64,000 nt of DNA, taken from assembly GCA_019417325.1 (NCBI GenBank), contig DXVO01000009.1, forward strand, positions 62,001-126,000, written 5' to 3'. A program made the position numbers and the translations under genes. Numbering within the stretch: the first letter of the stretch is position 1; every line of letters starts with the position of its first letter. Origin of the DNA: Parabacteroides sp. (GTDB taxonomy: Bacteria; Bacteroidota; Bacteroidia; Bacteroidales; Tannerellaceae). This document shows, piece by piece, positions 33,571-41,659 of this stretch. The notes beneath the pieces were generated by a model. The model did no database searches. It was not told where the DNA came from and saw nothing but the letters and a program-made list of their open reading frames with translations.

Positions 33571-34092
33571 ATGAATGAATTAAAACTAATTGCAAGCCTG
33601 TTCCCTATTATTTTTATGCTCCACGAATTTGAAGAGATTATAGGCTTCAAACATTGGGTTACTAAAGACGGGGCATGGATTGCGAAAAAGTACCCCAAAG
33701 TAGCTAAACAAATTTCTTTTTATGAGAGATTGTCGGTTCCAGCATTTGCATTAGCAGTGTTGGAAGAATTTATAATTATTGGTATTGTAACCGTTTTGGC
33801 TTTAACATTACAATGGTATAATGTGTGGATTGCTGTCTTTTCAGGATTTTCACTTCATATTTTAATCCACATAGGTCAATGGATGATAGTTGGAAAATAT
33901 ATTCCTATTATTATTACATCTTTGCTCTCAATACCGTATATCATCTGGGGTATCAATAGCATCGTACGTTCATTTACTATTATTGAGATTGTGACATGTT
34001 TTATTGCAGGGGTATTTGTTGCAATTTTAAATCTATTTTTTGCTCATAAATTAGCATCTCAATTTGATAAATATATGAAGAATAATTTGTGA
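33571..34092 (+). CDS. HXXEE-motif membrane protein
   Basis: A 173-residue membrane protein. The N-terminal sequence FPIIFMLHEFEEIIGFKHW carries the HxxEE signature of its family, followed by at least four membrane helices. The start at 33571 follows a perfect -7 box (TAACTTTG at 33530-33537); a frame from 33535 would begin inside the promoter. It diverges from the AraC gene. Biochemical role unknown; the conserved His/Glu residues suggest metal binding or an intramembrane enzyme. Confidence 0.75.
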   Translation: MNELKLIASLFPIIFMLHEFEEIIGFKHWVTKDGAWIAKKYPKVAKQISFYERLSVPAFALAVLEEFIIIGIVTVLALTLQWYNVWIAVFSGFSLHILIHIGQWMIVGKYIPIIITSLLSIPYIIWGINSIVRSFTIIEIVTCFIAGVFVAILNLFFAHKLASQFDKYMKNNL

Positions 34093-34123
34093 ATAAACAA
34101 ATTCATCCCAAATAACAGTTACA

Positions 34124-34363
34124 ATGAATCAGTTATCCGAACAGAGATTTTTCCGACTATTGTCGGAATACTCACAGAAAGAATTTGCCGTACATGATTT
34201 AACGGCTGCATTACAGGAACTTGCCAACCATTTGGCAAGCATTGCTATAAGTGAACAAGATTATGCAGTATTATTACGCTACTTCTCTTTTGGACTAAAC
34301 AGGCTCAAATCGCATCGTGTGCAATTTGAGCAGGGGGAAAAATACTTTGCTATTGCTTATTGA
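34124..34363 (+). CDS. 79-residue N-terminal partner of split rteC-like pair, copy B
   Basis: MNQLSEQRFFRLLSEYSQKE, then LLRYFSFGLNRLKSHRVQFE. It has the same length, 79 residues, as copy A and aligns over its whole length. It ends within the next frame near a GGGGGAAAAA run. The same arrangement in two diverged copies argues against a random frameshift. Confidence 0.75.
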   Translation: MNQLSEQRFFRLLSEYSQKEFAVHDLTAALQELANHLASIAISEQDYAVLLRYFSFGLNRLKSHRVQFEQGEKYFAIAY

Positions 34364-34736
34364 TGAAGCAATAGGACTTGTAAATACAGAAATCCGCATA
34401 CTCAATATGCGAATTAAATATCCGGTTCAGTTCCAAAACCGGAAGGATAAATTTCCACTCTCACCGCTTCATCTTACAGATGAAACCTATCTTATAGAAA
34501 TCATGGAACTGGTTAGTGGAATATTTTTATCTGAAAGAGTTGTAACCCATAACGGAACAAAATCGCCACTTACAGAAATCGGGCGAGCTTTTGAATATCT
34601 CTTTAATATCAAATTAGGTGATATTCATAAAAAGCATGAGAACGTAATTTGCCGGAAAGCTAACAAACGCACCGAGTTTTTGGATATACTTCGGAAAGCC
34701 ATTTCCGAAGAAAGTGAGAAGAAAGGCTATCTGTAA
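34317..34736 (+). CDS. RteC-like protein, C-terminal domain, copy B
   Basis: A 139-residue frame. LLLLIDEAIGLVNTEIRILN aligns with copy A from its start, and EIGRAFEYLFNIKLGDIHKK with the RteC C-terminal domain. The true start is uncertain: the ATG at 34317 is 46 nt inside the preceding gene, and a TTG start after the AGGGGG run (an SD-like sequence) is also possible. Confidence 0.78.
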   Translation: MCNLSRGKNTLLLLIDEAIGLVNTEIRILNMRIKYPVQFQNRKDKFPLSPLHLTDETYLIEIMELVSGIFLSERVVTHNGTKSPLTEIGRAFEYLFNIKLGDIHKKHENVICRKANKRTEFLDILRKAISEESEKKGYL

Positions 34737-34760
34737 ATCAATTATTTACCAACTATTATT

Positions 34761-34831
34761 AGGGGTGTAGTATATCTACTCCCCTAACTTATTTACACCC
34801 ATTTGCCGACCTTTGCTTCATCAATCGATTG
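34761..34831. promoter_or_regulatory. Conserved rteC-xis intergenic block, copy B
   Basis: The palindrome AGGGGTGTAGTATATCTACTCCCCT (34761-34785) differs in sequence from copy A but keeps its pairing. TTTGCCGA and CTTTGCTTCATCAATCGATTG follow, as in copy A, with CAATCGATTG at 34822-34831, 35 nt before the excisionase-like start. Confidence 0.6.
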
Positions 34832-34865
34832 AATACAATAATGTTAAACGAAAAAACGAAGCAAA

Positions 34866-35198
34866 ATGTATATAGACAACGAAAACTTCGACAAGTGGAT
34901 GGAACGGTTATCAAAGAAGCTCACCGAAGTAGGGCAAGACCTGAAATCACTTATCAATACCGACAAAGTAATGGATGAGAACGACAAACTTTTAGATAAT
35001 CAGGACTTGGCGTTTCTATTGAAAGTATCTTTCCGAACCCTACAACGCTATCGGGCAAGTGGCAAACTCCCTTACTTTACGATAAGTCACAAGACCTATT
35101 ATCGTTCAGCCGACATTCGGGCATTTGTTCAAGAAAATGCAGATAGCAAGACCTATGAACGGTTCAAAAAGGAAAATCACCTCGATAAGCAAACCTAA
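34866..35198 (+). CDS. Excisionase-like helix-turn-helix protein, copy B
   Basis: A 110-residue protein closely related to 28172-28492: MYIDNENFDKWMERLSKKLT, then DNQDLAFLLKVSFRTLQRYR and SHKTYYRSADIRAFV. Same position after the rteC-like pair. Confidence 0.85.
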   Translation: MYIDNENFDKWMERLSKKLTEVGQDLKSLINTDKVMDENDKLLDNQDLAFLLKVSFRTLQRYRASGKLPYFTISHKTYYRSADIRAFVQENADSKTYERFKKENHLDKQT

Positions 35199-35247
35199 GC
35201 AAATCAAGGTGGGTAATGTTACCGCCTGATGAAGTGCTATCACTCCC

Positions 35248-35337
35248 CATTTAGCAGAAATCGCCTCGCCCTGTGGCTCGGCTCATTTCGCTAAATGAAG
35301 CAAGAGGGAACTGGACAAGTCCTGTTCTTCCCTCTTG
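35248..35337. other. Candidate oriT of module B
   Basis: The inverted repeat CATTTAGCAGAAAT / ATTTCGCTAAATG (35248-35297) is followed by a hairpin CAAGAGGGAA ... TTCTTCCCTCTTG (35301-35337) and a GCGGGGC/TTCGGC-rich tail to 35370. It lies 130-220 nt before the mobilization genes, the expected oriT position. Confidence 0.55.
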
Positions 35338-35470
35338 CCCTGCGGGGCAAAGCCTTCGGCTTTAAGAGGTTACATTCGTAACCATTTATAAAAGTGATTA
35401 TAAGCCTGAAATGTATTTCCCTTATAATCAACTGAATGAATCTCACTTTCTTTATAAAAAAGTTATAATC

Positions 35471-36055
35471 ATGGATAAGACCAATAATATATCCACATTT
35501 ACCACCATCGGGATAGACCGACAGACCGGTAAATTGATAGATAAGCTCTGCCAACGCTATTCACTGAAAAAAGGGGAAATAGTCCGCTTAGCATTTGTCT
35601 ATATTGATAAAGCGTGTATCAACCCATCGGAAGCACCGGAATCCGTAAAATCAGAACTGGCGAAAATAAACAAACGGCAGGATGATATAATCCGCTTCAT
35701 CCGACACTACGAGGAAGAACAACTCAATCCGATGATACGAACCACTAATTCTATTGCAGTTCGGTTTGATGGTATTGGCAAGACATTGGAAACGCTTATT
35801 CTTTCCCAATTGGAATCCAGTCGGGAGAAGCAAACAGCCGTCTTGCAAAAAGTAAGTGAACAGTTCGGAAAACATGCCGATGTAATCAACCAACAGGGAA
35901 AACAACTTACCGCCCTGTATCAGATTCACCAACGGGATTATAAGAAGTTGTTGAACCTAATACAACTCTACTCCGAGTTATCCGCTTGTGGTGTGATGGA
36001 TAGTAAACGAAAAGAGAACCTAAAAGCTGAAATTACCAACCTGATAAACACATAG
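35471..36055 (+). CDS. btgA: BfmA/BtgA family mobilization protein
   Basis: A 194-residue protein from ATG 35471 (MDKTNNISTFTTIGIDRQTG). The N-terminal ribbon-helix-helix-like part (RYSLKKGEIVRLAFVYIDK) and a helical, coiled-coil C-terminus fit the BfmA/BtgA mobilization proteins. It is followed 4 nt later by a relaxase-like gene, as in the btgAB pair. It would bind oriT and recruit the relaxase. The frame extends to 35411, but that part overlaps the hairpin-rich leader. Confidence 0.85.
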   Translation: MDKTNNISTFTTIGIDRQTGKLIDKLCQRYSLKKGEIVRLAFVYIDKACINPSEAPESVKSELAKINKRQDDIIRFIRHYEEEQLNPMIRTTNSIAVRFDGIGKTLETLILSQLESSREKQTAVLQKVSEQFGKHADVINQQGKQLTALYQIHQRDYKKLLNLIQLYSELSACGVMDSKRKENLKAEITNLINT

Positions 36056-36059
36056 AGGC

Positions 36060-36980
36060 ATGCACATAGATTTTGCCCCACCATCAAAAGGAACATACAA
36101 CAATGCAGGGAGTAGCCGACAATTAGCAAATTATTGTGAGCATGAAGATTTGGAACGTATGGAAAAAGGTATCTATACCGATGGCTTTTTTAATCTGGCG
36201 GATGATAATATTTACAAATCAAAGGTAATTAAGGATATAGATACCAATATCGGGCAACTGTTGAAAACGGATGCTAAGTTTTTCGCTATCCATGTCAGCC
36301 CATCGGAAAACGAACTTCGAGTGATGGGGAATACCGAGCAAGAGAAAGCCGAAGCCATGAAACGGTATATCCGAGAGGTGTTCATCCCCGAATACGCCAA
36401 GAACTTCAACAAAGGACTATCCGAAGCGGATATAAAGTTTTACGGGAAGATGCATTTCAACCGTAACCGTTCCGACAACGAACTGAATATGCACTGCCAT
36501 TTGATTGTGAGCCGTAAAGACCAGACCAACAAAAAGAAACTATCACCACTAACCAACCACAAGAGCACCCAAAAAGGAACGGTAACAGGCGGTTTTGACC
36601 GTGTAAACCTATTCCAACAGGCAGAACAGGGTTTTGATAAGTTGTTCGGCTATAACCGCCAATTATCGGAATCCTTTGAGTATGCCAATACCATGAAGAA
36701 TGGCTCTATCTCTGAACAACTTGAATTACAGGAACAAAACTTTACTGGCGAAAAGAAAAAAGAGATATTCCAATCCAGTGAAAAAGAAAACATGATTTCT
36801 TGCAATCTTGATAGCAAACAAGATAATAAACACTCTTACAATCAGCAAAATAATAGTGGTGGTGATTCTTTGTTATCTATCTTCTCATTGGGATATGGCA
36901 ACAATTACGATGCTACACAGGCAGAAGATTTACAGGCGCAGAAGCGCAAAAAGAAAAAGAAAAAAAGATATAGATTGTAA
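36060..36980 (+). CDS. btgB: DUF5712/BtgB-type relaxase
   Basis: A 306-residue protein (MHIDFAPPSKGTYNNAGSSR). The DUF5712 relaxase core has HVSPSENELRV and the metal-binding-like FYGKMHFNRNRSDNELNMHCH, with a histidine triad pattern (H...H.H). The C-terminus is low-complexity and ends in Lys-rich KKRKKKKK-like residues, probably DNA-binding. It nicks oriT and leads the strand into a conjugation pore encoded elsewhere. Confidence 0.82.
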   Translation: MHIDFAPPSKGTYNNAGSSRQLANYCEHEDLERMEKGIYTDGFFNLADDNIYKSKVIKDIDTNIGQLLKTDAKFFAIHVSPSENELRVMGNTEQEKAEAMKRYIREVFIPEYAKNFNKGLSEADIKFYGKMHFNRNRSDNELNMHCHLIVSRKDQTNKKKLSPLTNHKSTQKGTVTGGFDRVNLFQQAEQGFDKLFGYNRQLSESFEYANTMKNGSISEQLELQEQNFTGEKKKEIFQSSEKENMISCNLDSKQDNKHSYNQQNNSGGDSLLSIFSLGYGNNYDATQAEDLQAQKRKKKKKKRYRL

Positions 36981-37019
36981 CTAATTTGCTATCTTTGTGT
37001 TCACTAACTATTTAGAAGA

Positions 37020-37442
37020 ATGGAAAATGATATTGATTTTGATGAAATGGATAAGGATCTAGAACGCATTGATAAACATTTTGAAGAAACCCAAAGAGAT
37101 GGTGTACGTGATATCCTAAGATACTTTGATAGAATCCATGATAAACTTTTTTCATTTAACAATATGTTAATTGCTGGCTACTTCGTCATTATTGCGTTGC
37201 CTCAGTCAGATATAAGTGCTTGGTGGATACTTTTTCCTGTTTTTAATATGCTATATTTGATATATATAGAATATAGAATGATGGAAAAAAGTAGATTTGA
37301 AGCTGATATTACAAATAAAACACCTGAACAAATTAATCAGTGGGGAAATAAAATAAGAAAAACTACAAATAGTTCTTTGCAAACAATATTAATTACTTTA
37401 ATAGTTGTTATTGTTTTTATTTTACAATTACTAAGATTGTAA
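37020..37442 (+). CDS. Unrecognised membrane protein, 140 aa (cargo)
   Basis: A soluble acidic N-terminus (DIDFDEMDKDLERIDKHFEE) is followed by membrane helices at about residues 49-66, 67-85 and 118-138. A perfect -7 box (TATCTTTG) at 36990-36997 gives it its own promoter. It is placed between the relaxase and the integrases, a frequent cargo slot. I do not recognise a family. Confidence 0.6.
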   Translation: MENDIDFDEMDKDLERIDKHFEETQRDGVRDILRYFDRIHDKLFSFNNMLIAGYFVIIALPQSDISAWWILFPVFNMLYLIYIEYRMMEKSRFEADITNKTPEQINQWGNKIRKTTNSSLQTILITLIVVIVFILQLLRL

Positions 37443-37644
37443 ATTATCCTTTATATCTCTGAACACAAAGGTATATTCCAAGAATAAAACGGCAACACCA
37501 AGCCCTACGGATTTTGATAAATTTCTTCCTTTTTCGTTCCTCAAAAGAGTAAATTTATCAAAAGTGCTGCCTTATTTATTCTTTCCATATAGTGAATGTG
37601 TATCAGAGAAAAAAAAGGAAAAAATATATTGGTTGGGGAGTTGC

Positions 37645-38913
37645 TTATTCTGCCAGTTCATATTTACCCTCAATCCGTTCCGCAAGGTTGGTCATATCCT
37701 CATTGATTTTGGTACGGGTAACTTCCGCATAAATTTGAGTAGTCTTTATCGAAAGGTGTCCCATCATTTGGCTAAGACTCTCAATCGGAACACCTTGTGT
37801 CAAGCAGACCGTTGTTGCGAAGGTAAATCTTGACATGTGAAATGTCAGCCGTTTATCTATATCAGCAGCTTTGGCAATACGTTTTAATTGCCAATTCATA
37901 ATCACATGGGTTTGAAATTTAAAAACTTTCCCACCTGTTCCGGCAAACTCCGTATTTCTGTATCGTTCAAGAATACGTTTAGGAATATCCAACAGTGGGA
38001 TATACGAAGTTGTTCCGGTCTTTTGCCTGTCGAGAATTATCCATTGGCTACCGTCTTCCATTTCCTGAATACTGGAATGTTTAAGATTTCGTAAATCAAT
38101 GATTGCAATTCCTGTAAAGGTCGAAAAAATAAACATATCACGGGTAAAACGCCATGTGGCAAGTTTGAGCTTGGCTTGCATCATTCGTTGTATCTCATCA
38201 TTAGAGAGCCACGGACGTTTAGGAATTACCCGTTCAGGGACAAAATCAAAGAATGGGTTCTGATGTAATACTCCTTTATTACAAGCCCTTACAACAACTT
38301 GACGAAATGGATTCATATTAGTTTTAACTGTTCGGGGTGTCATTTTCAAATCAATTTTCAGATAATGGAAATAGCTCTCTACAAATGGAGTATCAATCTT
38401 ACCAAAAGGCAAATCGGAAAGATTATGCCTTTCTTGAAGAAACTCTTTCATGTGGCGGTAAGCATTGGTATATACCGGAAATGTACTTTCAGTTATCCGT
38501 ATTCCGATACTTTTCCGTTTTTCATCGAGTAGTTCGGCAAATTCCTGCATCAAGGTATTACGGTTTACACCGATACCACGTAACGCATTTTTGAGAGCTT
38601 CGGCAGTAACGTAACCATTGTTATTCACCATATTGTTATAATGGGAAGATATTTCTTTGTGAAGCTTTTCTATTTGCTTATTGATAGATATTAATTCCTT
38701 AGATTGTCCCTTTGCTGCCCCTGTTTGATTATCCCAATTGTCGGGCATTATTTCCAATCGGGTGCTGAATGTGGTGTTCTTTCCGTCCACAGTGATACGC
38801 CCGACTATCGGGCAAGCTCCTGATTTCTTGGTTTTACTGGTGTTCGGGTAGAATAATATAGCGAAAGTGCTTCTATTTGTTTTCATTGTTATATGGAATT
38901 TATTGTTCGACAT
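37645..38913 (-). CDS. Tyrosine recombinase 1 of the tandem set
   Basis: A 422-residue integrase with arm-binding and core-binding domains (residues 1-220) and a catalytic domain. Active-site landmarks are FTGIAIIDLRNLKH with the first Arg region near residue 260, RLTFHMSRFTFATT (His-x-x-Arg), MGHLSIKTTQIYAEV with the Tyr nucleophile. It overlaps the upstream integrase by 14 nt, so the two are co-translated. Confidence 0.92.
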   Translation of the reverse strand: MSNNKFHITMKTNRSTFAILFYPNTSKTKKSGACPIVGRITVDGKNTTFSTRLEIMPDNWDNQTGAAKGQSKELISINKQIEKLHKEISSHYNNMVNNNGYVTAEALKNALRGIGVNRNTLMQEFAELLDEKRKSIGIRITESTFPVYTNAYRHMKEFLQERHNLSDLPFGKIDTPFVESYFHYLKIDLKMTPRTVKTNMNPFRQVVVRACNKGVLHQNPFFDFVPERVIPKRPWLSNDEIQRMMQAKLKLATWRFTRDMFIFSTFTGIAIIDLRNLKHSSIQEMEDGSQWIILDRQKTGTTSYIPLLDIPKRILERYRNTEFAGTGGKVFKFQTHVIMNWQLKRIAKAADIDKRLTFHMSRFTFATTVCLTQGVPIESLSQMMGHLSIKTTQIYAEVTRTKINEDMTNLAERIEGKYELAE

Positions 38914-40153
38914 AAGTATATTTATCAGAGATACGGAGAGATAGCAATTTCATATCATTGCCTATCTTCTCATTATTGACACGTGCGTAACGTTGGGTAG
39001 TCTGAATATTCTTGTGCCCCATCATCCGGCTGACACTTTCAATGGGTACGCCTTGCGAAAGGCATAATTCGGAAGCGAAAACATGCCGCCCGACATGGAA
39101 GCTTAGTTTGGTTGTGATATTGCAGAGTTTAGCGATAATTTTCAGCGCATAATTAATACGTCCCGGTCCTAACATGGGAAATACGTTTTCTCCTTTTGCC
39201 AGTCCTTTGTATTTCTCTATAATCTGTACGGGTATATCCAACAACTTGACATTAAACGGTGTTCCGGTTTTCTGTCTGTCGGTGGAAATCCATAGGATAC
39301 CATCTTCTTCGGTAATAATCTCTTTCCACGTAAGTTGCTTTAGGTCAATGTAAGGAAGCCCCGTAAAAGCTGCGAATACGAACATATCACGGATAAAGCA
39401 TTGGCTTTTGGATTCTATCGGAGTAGATATAAGCCTTTGAAACTCTTCTTTTGTGAGCGAACGTATTTTGAAATCGGGCTTCTTTAACTTATAGCCAAAG
39501 AAAGGAGGATTGATAATCAATTTCCGATGCAGGGCGATACGCACGACTTTGAAAAGCACCAACATAGTACCTGAAACTGTTTCATCCGTCATCTTCCTTT
39601 CCACTCTCAAATGAAAATCGAACGCTTCAATAAAGGTCAGGTCTAACTGGTTCAGGGGTATATCCTGAACATTATACTTGACTTTCAGAAAACGTTTGAC
39701 TTGTTTTCTGATGGTAACATATTTGTGGTAAGTGGCTTGGGAACGGTCTATTCCGATACGTGTTTGGAAATCCTGCATCATTTCATCAAAGAGAATAAGC
39801 AGTGTTTTTTGTGCGGTCGCAATCCCTTGAAATGCGTTCTTAACTTCTTGGGCTGTAACTGTTCCGGCACGTTCTAAAATAGCCCTGTAATGCGTGTGTA
39901 TGGAGAGATTAATTTTATTAATCTCTCTGTTGAGTTCAATGGCTACACGGCTTTTTCCGGTAGCCCGACCGGATTTAACACTCCAAAGCCGTTCTTCGAT
40001 TTTCAGTTTGGAACTGAATTGGGCAATGGAGTTGCCAATAATGATTTTCCCGATAACCGGATAAACGGCATTGGGGTTTACTTCTGTTCTTTCTGTACTT
40101 CCTTCCCGTTTGAGGTAAAAGGACACTTTCAGTTCGTTGTTCATAACGCTCAC
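38900..40153 (-). CDS. Tyrosine recombinase 2 of the tandem set
   Basis: A 417-residue integrase with FTGLPYIDLKQLTW, LSFHVGRHVFASEL and MGHKNIQTTQRYARV, so all late catalytic residues are present. Paired and overlapping integrases of this kind act together in several Bacteroides elements. The start at 40153 follows a 250-nt spacer that holds the repeat at 40271. Confidence 0.92.
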   Translation of the reverse strand: MSVMNNELKVSFYLKREGSTERTEVNPNAVYPVIGKIIIGNSIAQFSSKLKIEERLWSVKSGRATGKSRVAIELNREINKINLSIHTHYRAILERAGTVTAQEVKNAFQGIATAQKTLLILFDEMMQDFQTRIGIDRSQATYHKYVTIRKQVKRFLKVKYNVQDIPLNQLDLTFIEAFDFHLRVERKMTDETVSGTMLVLFKVVRIALHRKLIINPPFFGYKLKKPDFKIRSLTKEEFQRLISTPIESKSQCFIRDMFVFAAFTGLPYIDLKQLTWKEIITEEDGILWISTDRQKTGTPFNVKLLDIPVQIIEKYKGLAKGENVFPMLGPGRINYALKIIAKLCNITTKLSFHVGRHVFASELCLSQGVPIESVSRMMGHKNIQTTQRYARVNNEKIGNDMKLLSLRISDKYTYVEQ

Positions 40154-40270
40154 ATTTTAAGTTCATAAAATTACTTTCTTTGTGAGTTATTTGAACAATG
40201 TAACAAGCAGACAAACAGTGCTATAACCAGACGTTCAAGGTCATTGGTTTGCTGTGTTTTTCTCTAATCT

Positions 40271-40335
40271 CAATGGGTAACGATTTAGAAACGGAAAGTT
40301 TGCTTAAATCTGCTTTTTCCTGCAATTTCACTATC
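40271..40335. repeat. Repeat beside the integrase break, right copy
   Basis: CAATGGGTAACGATTTAGAA matches 32341-32360 with one mismatch, then weaker similarity. It lies between recombinase 2 and the truncated recombinase 3. Confidence 0.5.
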
Positions 40336-40408
40336 GGACACCCGAAGACACTAAAAGACGTACATTTCTATCATTCAATTAATTACCCTTGTTTTCTCTC
40401 TCTTGCTT

Positions 40409-41200
40409 CTACTGTAATAAGTCGGTGAAACAGCAAAAGACAAAAATATCCCTTACCTGCTCCAACCGTTTGATAGCAAATCCCTTGTTCATTAGAATAT
40501 CCAGTTCTTCACGTGAGAGAAACTCTACATTTACTTCCTCCTGCTTGAAGTGGATGCCGTAAAACGGGTCTTTCTTTATCCAGTCATTAGCCAAAGCAAT
40601 GCGAACAACCTTTTTCAAGTTCTTCAAATGTTTCAATGCGGAATTGTTTTGGCAATGCTTCTCTGTTTTCAGCCAAAAATCAAAATCACGGATAAACTGC
40701 CCGTCCAGTTCTGCTAACATTATATCGTCACGGTGGTAACAACTGCGGATATATTCTTTTAGGCGGTTTATGGAAGTATCAAACTTGGTAACGGTGCTTT
40801 CCGTATATTCTTTGCCAATCAGGGCACGACATTTTTCGTTATGCTCCGCATACACTTCCAATAAACTGCGCTGTACCTTGTCCCGTCCGTAGAAACAATC
40901 TTTTATTATATCGGCTGTTATCGGTTTGTTATCTATCTCCAGTTCACGGTGTATCTGTAATACTTTGGCACGAACCGTATTAATATAGTGGTTCAGTTCG
41001 GTGGCTACACGGTCTTTTCCTTTGGAACATTCCTTTTTCTGATTCCATAAATCTACGGGAATACTCCGTTTTATCATAACTTCGGCTACTCGCTTGTTTA
41101 CGGTGATGCGCATACAAATAGGAGCTTCACCGTTTTTTAGAAGTTTTGCTTTCTTGATGATGAACAATACGCTTAGTGTGTTTCTTTTCACTGCTCCCAT
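40409..41200 (-). pseudogene. Integrase 3, C-terminally truncated
   Basis: A 263-residue protein that covers the arm and core-binding domains and the first catalytic strand, ending VRDIFVFCCFTDLLQ, where intact relatives continue with the catalytic Arg, His and Tyr motifs. It therefore cannot recombine alone. The missing half could be the fragment at 31822-32292. A perfect minus-strand -7 box (TAATTTTG) at 41231-41224 would drive it. Confidence 0.85.
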
Positions 41201-41309
41201 AATTCTTTGTTTTTTAAGTGGTACAAAATTAGTTTGCTACACTCAAAAACCAGCTACGCAAAAAGCTGACAATCAAAGACAAATGCGTCAATTCGTGGGA
41301 GCAAAAACA

Positions 41310-41455
41310 GCTTTCAAAAAGTCCCACGAATAAGCCACGTGAGAACTGCTTAAAACCACTATTTTTTGCCGAAGCGGAGAAAAAGAAAAAGCTCTGAAAT
41401 CCTTGAATTTCAGAGCTTTGCTTTAATTTGCTATTTGCTTTCGCGGTGCGTACGG
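41310..41455. repeat. Right copy of tRNA-Asp 3' flank (attR candidate)
   Basis: Homologous to 23423-23567. An inverted repeat TTCGTGGGA/TCCCACGAA (41292-41300 and 41322-41330) straddles its left edge. The final 17 nt overlap the tRNA 3' end. Confidence 0.75.
41388..41419 (-). terminator. Terminator of tRNA-Asp
   Basis: A 13-bp stem (AAAGCTCTGAAAT / ATTTCAGAGCTTT) with a 6-nt loop, followed on the minus strand by a T-rich tail. The same hairpin, slightly diverged, occurs in the left copy near 23500-23530. Confidence 0.85.
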
Positions 41456-41517
41456 GACTCGAACCCGTGACCCCATGCGTGACAGGCATGTATTCTAACC
41501 AACTGAACTAACGCACC
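41445..41517 (-). tRNA. tRNA-Asp (GTC)
   Basis: On the minus strand GGTGCGTTAGTTCAGTTGG starts the gene. The acceptor stem GGTGCGT pairs with ACGCACC. The anticodon loop CTGTCAC gives GTC, and the T-loop GGTTCGAGTCCC is standard. No CCA is encoded. Its promoter has a perfect -7 box, TACCTTTG, at 41564-41557. It is the integration site of the island. Confidence 0.95.
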
Positions 41518-41659
41518 ATTCTATTTTTTTGTATACAATTACTCTCAATTGCGGTGCAAAGGTATAGAATAAATTCAATTACACAATACTTTCGACAAAA
41601 AAAGTTTAGGAAGGATAAAATATTTTCCTACTTTTGCCACATATAAAACAAAGACAGAC

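Larger units (their letters stand above)
23551..41455. mobile_element. Composite mobilizable island at tRNA-Asp (about 17.9 kb)
   Basis: Bounded by TTTCGCGGTGCGTACGG at 23551-23567 and 41439-41455. The right copy overlaps the 3' end of the intact tRNA-Asp. It contains tyrosine recombinases next to the tRNA, two excisionase-like/rteC modules, MobA-type and BfmA/BtgA-type mobilization proteins, a DUF5712-like relaxase and cargo. No conjugation (tra) genes are present, so it would depend on a helper element. The two sub-modules are about 23.6-32.3 kb and 32.3-40.4 kb. Confidence 0.75.

Noticed and set aside
41229..41489. 86-codon minus-strand frame across tRNA-Asp
   Set aside because: It is a reading of the tRNA and its 3' flank; not a protein.
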